Of a stretch of 64,000 bases of DNA, positions 60,393 through 64,000 are shown one piece after another. A program made the position numbers and the translations under genes. This stretch comes from Ramlibacter alkalitolerans (GTDB taxonomy: Bacteria; Pseudomonadota; Gammaproteobacteria; Burkholderiales; Burkholderiaceae_C). The notes below the pieces were generated by a model, which did not search any database, was not told the origin of the DNA, and saw only the letters and a list, made by a program, of their open reading frames with translations. The DNA lies in the NCBI RefSeq assembly GCF_016722765.1, contig NZ_JAEQND010000003.1:124001-188000 (forward strand). The letters run 5' to 3'. The first letter of the stretch is position 1, and each line of letters starts with the position of its first letter.

Positions 60393-60405
60393 GGTCGACC
60401 CCAGG

Positions 60406-61641
60406 GTGGAGCCCGACTGGACCTGCCCCTTCTGTTCGCTGCTGTGCGATGGTTTCGCGCTGGAGCGCGCTGCGCCGGCGCTGGTGCTGCGCGGGACCGA
60501 CTGCCCGCGCGCCCGGGCCGGGCTTGCGGCGCACGCGGGGGGCGAGGCACCCGCTGCATGGATCGATGGCGGCGTCGCGCCGCAGGAGGAGGCGATCGCC
60601 GAGGCGGCGCGCCGGCTGGCGCGCTGGCGCCAGCCGCTGCTGGGCGGGCTGGGCACGGACATGGCGGGAGCGCGCGCGCTGTTCCGGCTCGCTGCCCGCA
60701 CGGGCGCGATCTGCGACCACGGCGACGGCGAGTCGCTGATGCACGGCGCGCGTGCCGTGCAGGACCGCGGGCAGTGCTACACCACGCTGGCCGAGATCCG
60801 CGCCCGCGCCGATGTGGTCGTCTGCGTCGGCACGCAGGCCATCGCGCACTACCCGGAGTTCTTCCGCCGCTGCGGCCTCGATCGGCCCGACACGCCTTGC
60901 AAGCGCCTCGTGTTCCTGGGGGTGGAGCCGCCGCCGGGCCTGCCGGATGCCGTCCCCGTGCAGCGCATCGCTGGCTCCGGCGACCTGCTGGCGGATCTGC
61001 AGCAACTCGCGGCCTTGCTGGTGCCAGCGCGATGCCGCGCCCCGGATCCCGAACTCACCGAACTGGCCACCATGCTGCGCGAGGCGCGCTATGGGGTGCT
61101 GGTATGGGAAGCTGCGATGCTGCCGGCGCACGGCGCGCTGGCCGTCGAACTCCTGAACCGCATCGCCGGCACGCTCAATCGCACCACGCGCGCCGCGACC
61201 TTTTCGCTGGGCGGCAGCGACGGCGCCTATGCCGTGCAACAGGTGTTCACCTGGATGTCCGGCCTGCCGCTGCGCACGCGCGCGACGGCCGGCGGGCTGG
61301 AACACGACCCCGTCCGTTTCGCCGGCCAGCGCCTGCTCGATGGCGAGGCGGTCGACGGCCTGCTGTGGGTCTGGAGCTTCGCACCCGAGCGCCTGCCGCC
61401 GGCCACCCGGCTGCCGCGGATCGTGCTCGGCCCGCCCGGCATGGGACCGCGCTTGCAGCAGGCCGACGTCGCCCGGCGCTGCGTCTTCGTGCCTGTGGCC
61501 ACACCGGGTCTCAACGCCGCGGGCCACCTGTTCCGCACCGACGGCGTGGTGGTGCCGCTCGTGGCCGCGCGCGACGACGCGCTGCCGGCCGTGGCGCAAG
61601 TCGTGGCGCGCCTGCTGGAACACCTGGAGTCGCCGGCATGA
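60406..61641 (+). CDS. fhcB: formyltransferase/hydrolase complex subunit B
   Basis: About 411 residues, relative of formylmethanofuran dehydrogenase subunit B. The N-terminal cysteine motif WTCPFCSLLCDGF directly follows the chosen GTG start. Later are GDGESLMHGARAVQDRGQCYTTLAEIRARADVVVCVGT and FSLGGSDGAYAVQQVFTWMSGLPLRT. In bacteria the complex transfers and hydrolyses formyl groups rather than reducing CO2. An ATG at 60199 would add 69 residues of Ala/Arg/Pro-rich sequence that does not look conserved. It overlaps fhcA by 4 nt. Confidence 0.88.
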   Translation: MEPDWTCPFCSLLCDGFALERAAPALVLRGTDCPRARAGLAAHAGGEAPAAWIDGGVAPQEEAIAEAARRLARWRQPLLGGLGTDMAGARALFRLAARTGAICDHGDGESLMHGARAVQDRGQCYTTLAEIRARADVVVCVGTQAIAHYPEFFRRCGLDRPDTPCKRLVFLGVEPPPGLPDAVPVQRIAGSGDLLADLQQLAALLVPARCRAPDPELTELATMLREARYGVLVWEAAMLPAHGALAVELLNRIAGTLNRTTRAATFSLGGSDGAYAVQQVFTWMSGLPLRTRATAGGLEHDPVRFAGQRLLDGEAVDGLLWVWSFAPERLPPATRLPRIVLGPPGMGPRLQQADVARRCVFVPVATPGLNAAGHLFRTDGVVVPLVAARDDALPAVAQVVARLLEHLESPA

Positions 61642-63311
61642 CGACCCGGCGCCTGCGCGGCGGCCGCGTCTTCGATCCGGCCAACGGCGTCGATGGCGAA
61701 GTGCGTGACGTGGTGATGCGCGAGGGCCGCATCGTGGCGCTCGATGCGCGCGAGGCAGTCGACGAGGAGATCGATGCCGGCGGCTGCATCGTGCTGGCCG
61801 GCGGCGTCGACCTGCACAGCCACATCGGCGGCGGCAAGGTGAACCTCGCCCGGCTGCTGCTGCCGGAGGACCACCGGCGCGGGTTCGCGGCCCCGGCCGG
61901 ATCCGACAACGCCCTCGAGCTTCCCTCCTGCGGAAACTGCGCACCGGGCACCCTGGCCACCGGCTACCGCTATGCGGAGATGGGCTACACCTCCGTGTTC
62001 GAGCCCGCGATGGCGGCCAGCAACGCGCGCCACGCCCACATGGAAATGGGCGACGTGCCGATCGTGGACCACGGCGCCTACGTGATGCTCGGGAACGACG
62101 AACTGTTCCTGGAACTGCTTTCGAAAGGCACCGACCCGCAGCGCCTGCGCGACTACGTGGGCTGGGTGGTGCATGCGACCAAGGCGCTGGGCGTGAAGGT
62201 CGTCAACCCCGCCGGCATTTCCGCCTTCAAGTTCAACCAGCGCAAGCTCGATGTCGACCAGGCGCACGTGCACTGGCAGGTCACGCCGCGGCAGGTGATA
62301 GGCGCCCTCGCGCGCGCAGTGCACGAACTCGGGCTGGCGCACCCGCTGCACATCCACGCCAGCAACCTCGGCGCCGCCGGCAACATCGCCTCCACCCTCG
62401 CGACCATGGAGGCGCTGGAAGGCCTGCCCGGGCACCTCACGCACGTGCAGTTCCACTGCTACGGCGCCGACGGTCCGCGCAGTTTCTCTTCCGCCGCCCT
62501 GGCCCTGGCGGAGGCGCTGGAGAAGCACCCGAACTGCTCCATCGACGTCGGCCAGGTGCTGTTCGGGCAGACCGTCACGGCCTCCGGCGACACGATGCGC
62601 CAGCACGGCAACGCCGACCTGTCGCACCCGCGCAAGGGCATCCTCGCCGACATCGAATGCGACTCGGGTTGCGGCGTCCTGCCGTTCCGCTATCGGGAGC
62701 AAAGCTACGTCAATGCCTTGCAGTGGAGCATCGGCCTGGAGCTGTTCCTGCAGGTGCGCGACCCGTGGCGCGTGGTGCTGACGACCGATCACCCGAACGG
62801 CGCTCCTTTCACCAGCTACCCGCACCTGATGCGCCTGCTGATGGACAAGCCCTTCCGCGACGAACAACTCGCGCGCCTGCACCCGGACGTGGCGGCGCAG
62901 TCGGCCCTGAAGCACATCACGCGCGAGCTGACGCTGTCGGAGATCGCGATCATGACGCGCGCGGCGCCGGCCCGCCTGCTCGGATTGCGCGAGCGCGGCC
63001 ACCTCGGCCCCGGCGCGGCGGCGGATGTCGCGGTGTACCGGGAGCAGGGCGACGTGGAGGCGATGTTCACCCGCGCGGCCTGGGTCTTCAAGGACGGCGA
63101 ACCCGTCGTGCGCGACGGCCGGGTGGTCGCCACGCCGGTGGGCGCCACGCACTTCGCGCAACCCGAGTTCGATCCGGGCGTCGAGCGCCTGCTCGACGAG
63201 CGCCCCCTGGGCGTGCACAAGCGCTATGCCGTGATCGGCCACGACGAGCTCTGTGCCTGCTGCAACGGCGGACGGCTGCTGCCCTCGGCCTGCGAGGCGC
63301 GGAGCGTGTGA
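61638..63311 (+). CDS. fhcA: formyltransferase/hydrolase complex subunit A
   Basis: A 557-residue amidohydrolase that hydrolyses formyl-methylofuran to formate. The zinc motif HSH lies in GGVDLHSHIGGGKVN, a lysine-region AGISAFKFN, further His residues in HIHASNLG, and the catalytic Asp in LTTDHPNGAPF. The C-terminus has a Cys cluster (DELCACCNGG). Length agrees with the family. Overlaps with fhcB (ATGA) and fhcD (one base) show a single operon. Confidence 0.95.
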   Translation: MTTRRLRGGRVFDPANGVDGEVRDVVMREGRIVALDAREAVDEEIDAGGCIVLAGGVDLHSHIGGGKVNLARLLLPEDHRRGFAAPAGSDNALELPSCGNCAPGTLATGYRYAEMGYTSVFEPAMAASNARHAHMEMGDVPIVDHGAYVMLGNDELFLELLSKGTDPQRLRDYVGWVVHATKALGVKVVNPAGISAFKFNQRKLDVDQAHVHWQVTPRQVIGALARAVHELGLAHPLHIHASNLGAAGNIASTLATMEALEGLPGHLTHVQFHCYGADGPRSFSSAALALAEALEKHPNCSIDVGQVLFGQTVTASGDTMRQHGNADLSHPRKGILADIECDSGCGVLPFRYREQSYVNALQWSIGLELFLQVRDPWRVVLTTDHPNGAPFTSYPHLMRLLMDKPFRDEQLARLHPDVAAQSALKHITRELTLSEIAIMTRAAPARLLGLRERGHLGPGAAADVAVYREQGDVEAMFTRAAWVFKDGEPVVRDGRVVATPVGATHFAQPEFDPGVERLLDERPLGVHKRYAVIGHDELCACCNGGRLLPSACEARSV

Positions 63312-64000
63312 TGCGCATCAACGGCGTCGCCATCGACGACAGCTTCGCGGAGGCCTTCCCCATGAAGGCGACGCGGCTGGTGATCACCGCGCACGAGCGC
63401 ACCTGGGCGATGCATGCGGCGGTCAGCGCCACCGGCATGGCCACTTCGGTGATCGCCTGCGGTTGCGAAGCGGGCATCGAGCGCGAACTGGCGCGCGAAG
63501 AGACGCCGGACGGCCGCCCCGGCGTCGCGATCCTGCTGTTCGGCGTCTCCGGCAAGGAACTCGCCAGGCAGGTGGAGCGACGCGTGGGTCAATGCGTGAT
63601 GACCTGCCCCACGACGGCGGTGTTCGCCGGCCTGCGCGAGGGCGAGCCGGTGGCGCTCGGGCGCAACCTGCGCTTCTTCGGCGACGGCTGGCAGATGTCC
63701 AAGGTGATCCAGGGCGTGCGCTACTGGCGCGTTCCCGTGATGGACGGCGAATTCGTGGCGCAGGAAACCACGCCCGTGACCAAGGGCGTGGGCGGCGGCA
63801 ACCTGCTGCTGCTGGCCCGCGACACCGACACGGCACTCGCCGGCGCCAGCGCCGCCGTGCAGGCGATGCGCAGCGTGCCGGGCGTGATCCTGCCCTTCCC
63901 GGGGGGCGTGGTGCGCTCCGGTTCCAAGGTGGGCAGCAAGTATGCGGCGGTGGTCGCGTCCACCAACGATGCGTTCTGTCCCTCGCTGGTCCACCTGAGT
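63311..64000 (+). CDS. fhcD: formylmethanofuran--H4MPT formyltransferase, 3' end cut off
   Basis: The first 230 codons are visible: MRINGVAIDDSFAEAFPMKATRLVITA, then GKELARQVERRVGQCVMTCPTTAVFAG and VILPFPGGVVRSGSKVGSKYA, all typical of Ftr/FhcD. It moves the formyl group from formyl-H4MPT to methylofuran within the Fhc complex. The gene runs off the window; fhcC is expected next. Confidence 0.96.
   Translation, partial: MRINGVAIDDSFAEAFPMKATRLVITAHERTWAMHAAVSATGMATSVIACGCEAGIERELAREETPDGRPGVAILLFGVSGKELARQVERRVGQCVMTCPTTAVFAGLREGEPVALGRNLRFFGDGWQMSKVIQGVRYWRVPVMDGEFVAQETTPVTKGVGGGNLLLLARDTDTALAGASAAVQAMRSVPGVILPFPGGVVRSGSKVGSKYAAVVASTNDAFCPSLVHLS

Noticed and set aside
60199..60405. N-terminal extension of fhcB from ATG 60199
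   Set aside because: 69 residues of low-complexity Ala/Arg/Pro composition with no ribosome site, and it would place a perfect sigma-54 element inside the gene. Kept only as an alternative.
57963..61637. Long plus-strand frame upstream of fhcA
   Set aside because: Composition is Arg/Ala/Pro-rich without motifs and it runs antisense to two genes and out of frame with fhcB. The real start of fhcA is ATG 61638.

Overview
The window is about 64 kb of very GC-rich DNA. Almost every base is coding and many genes overlap at ATGA or GTGA. The gene families (DUF3106/DUF3619 sigma-factor cluster, ilvBNC-pssA-leuA, GNA1162-type lipoprotein cluster, K+-insensitive H+-PPase) point to a betaproteobacterium of the order Burkholderiales, probably close to the Comamonadaceae (Ramlibacter/Variovorax-like). 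No rRNA, tRNA, CRISPR array, transposase or phage gene was seen.

Positions 1-34 kb are mostly housekeeping. In order: a molybdenum cofactor operon (moaA-mobA-moeA); a secreted M48 protease operon; a four-lipoprotein CsgG/PEGA-like/DUF4810/DUF799 operon; an aldehyde dehydrogenase and a metal-dependent hydrolase facing a TetR regulator; membrane and soluble pyrophosphatases; nadE-PII-cupin; a sigma factor with its DUF3619/DUF3106/RDD partners; and a branched-chain amino acid block. That block is ilvB-ilvN-ilvC-pssA followed by two different overlapping leuA genes, headed by a leucine-rich leader peptide and an intrinsic terminator. After it come PBP7, an IclR regulator, the N-end-rule transferases bpt and aat, and a PilZ protein. 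Two families of palindromic intergenic repeats (five copies of one, two of the other) lie in this half.

Positions 34.5-64 kb are a methylotrophy island. On the minus strand lies folB, beta-RFAP synthase, mtdB, an ATP-grasp gene, mch, a RimK-like gene, a CitG-like gene, fae, xoxF, xoxG, xoxJ, two unknown secreted proteins, and mxaR-S-A-C-K-L-like maturation genes. Divergently come a sigma-54 activator, a flavoprotein, DUF6513, DUF447 and mfnB. Then mfnE, an MfnF-like gene and an ATP-grasp gene lie on minus, and a HisA-like gene and fhcB-fhcA-fhcD on plus, running off the edge. Together they encode lanthanide-type methanol oxidation to formaldehyde (XoxF, electrons to XoxG), condensation with tetrahydromethanopterin (Fae), oxidation (MtdB, Mch), transfer to methylofuran and hydrolysis to formate (Fhc), plus enzymes for making both cofactors. 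fhcC, PQQ synthesis and formate dehydrogenase are not in the window.

The most notable regulatory signals are a near-consensus sigma-54 promoter on minus upstream of folB, next to the divergent sigma-54 activator, and a perfect -24/-12 match just before fhcB. These suggest that the C1 pathway is a sigma-54 regulon. Functions of several conserved cofactor-cluster genes are inferred from context only.
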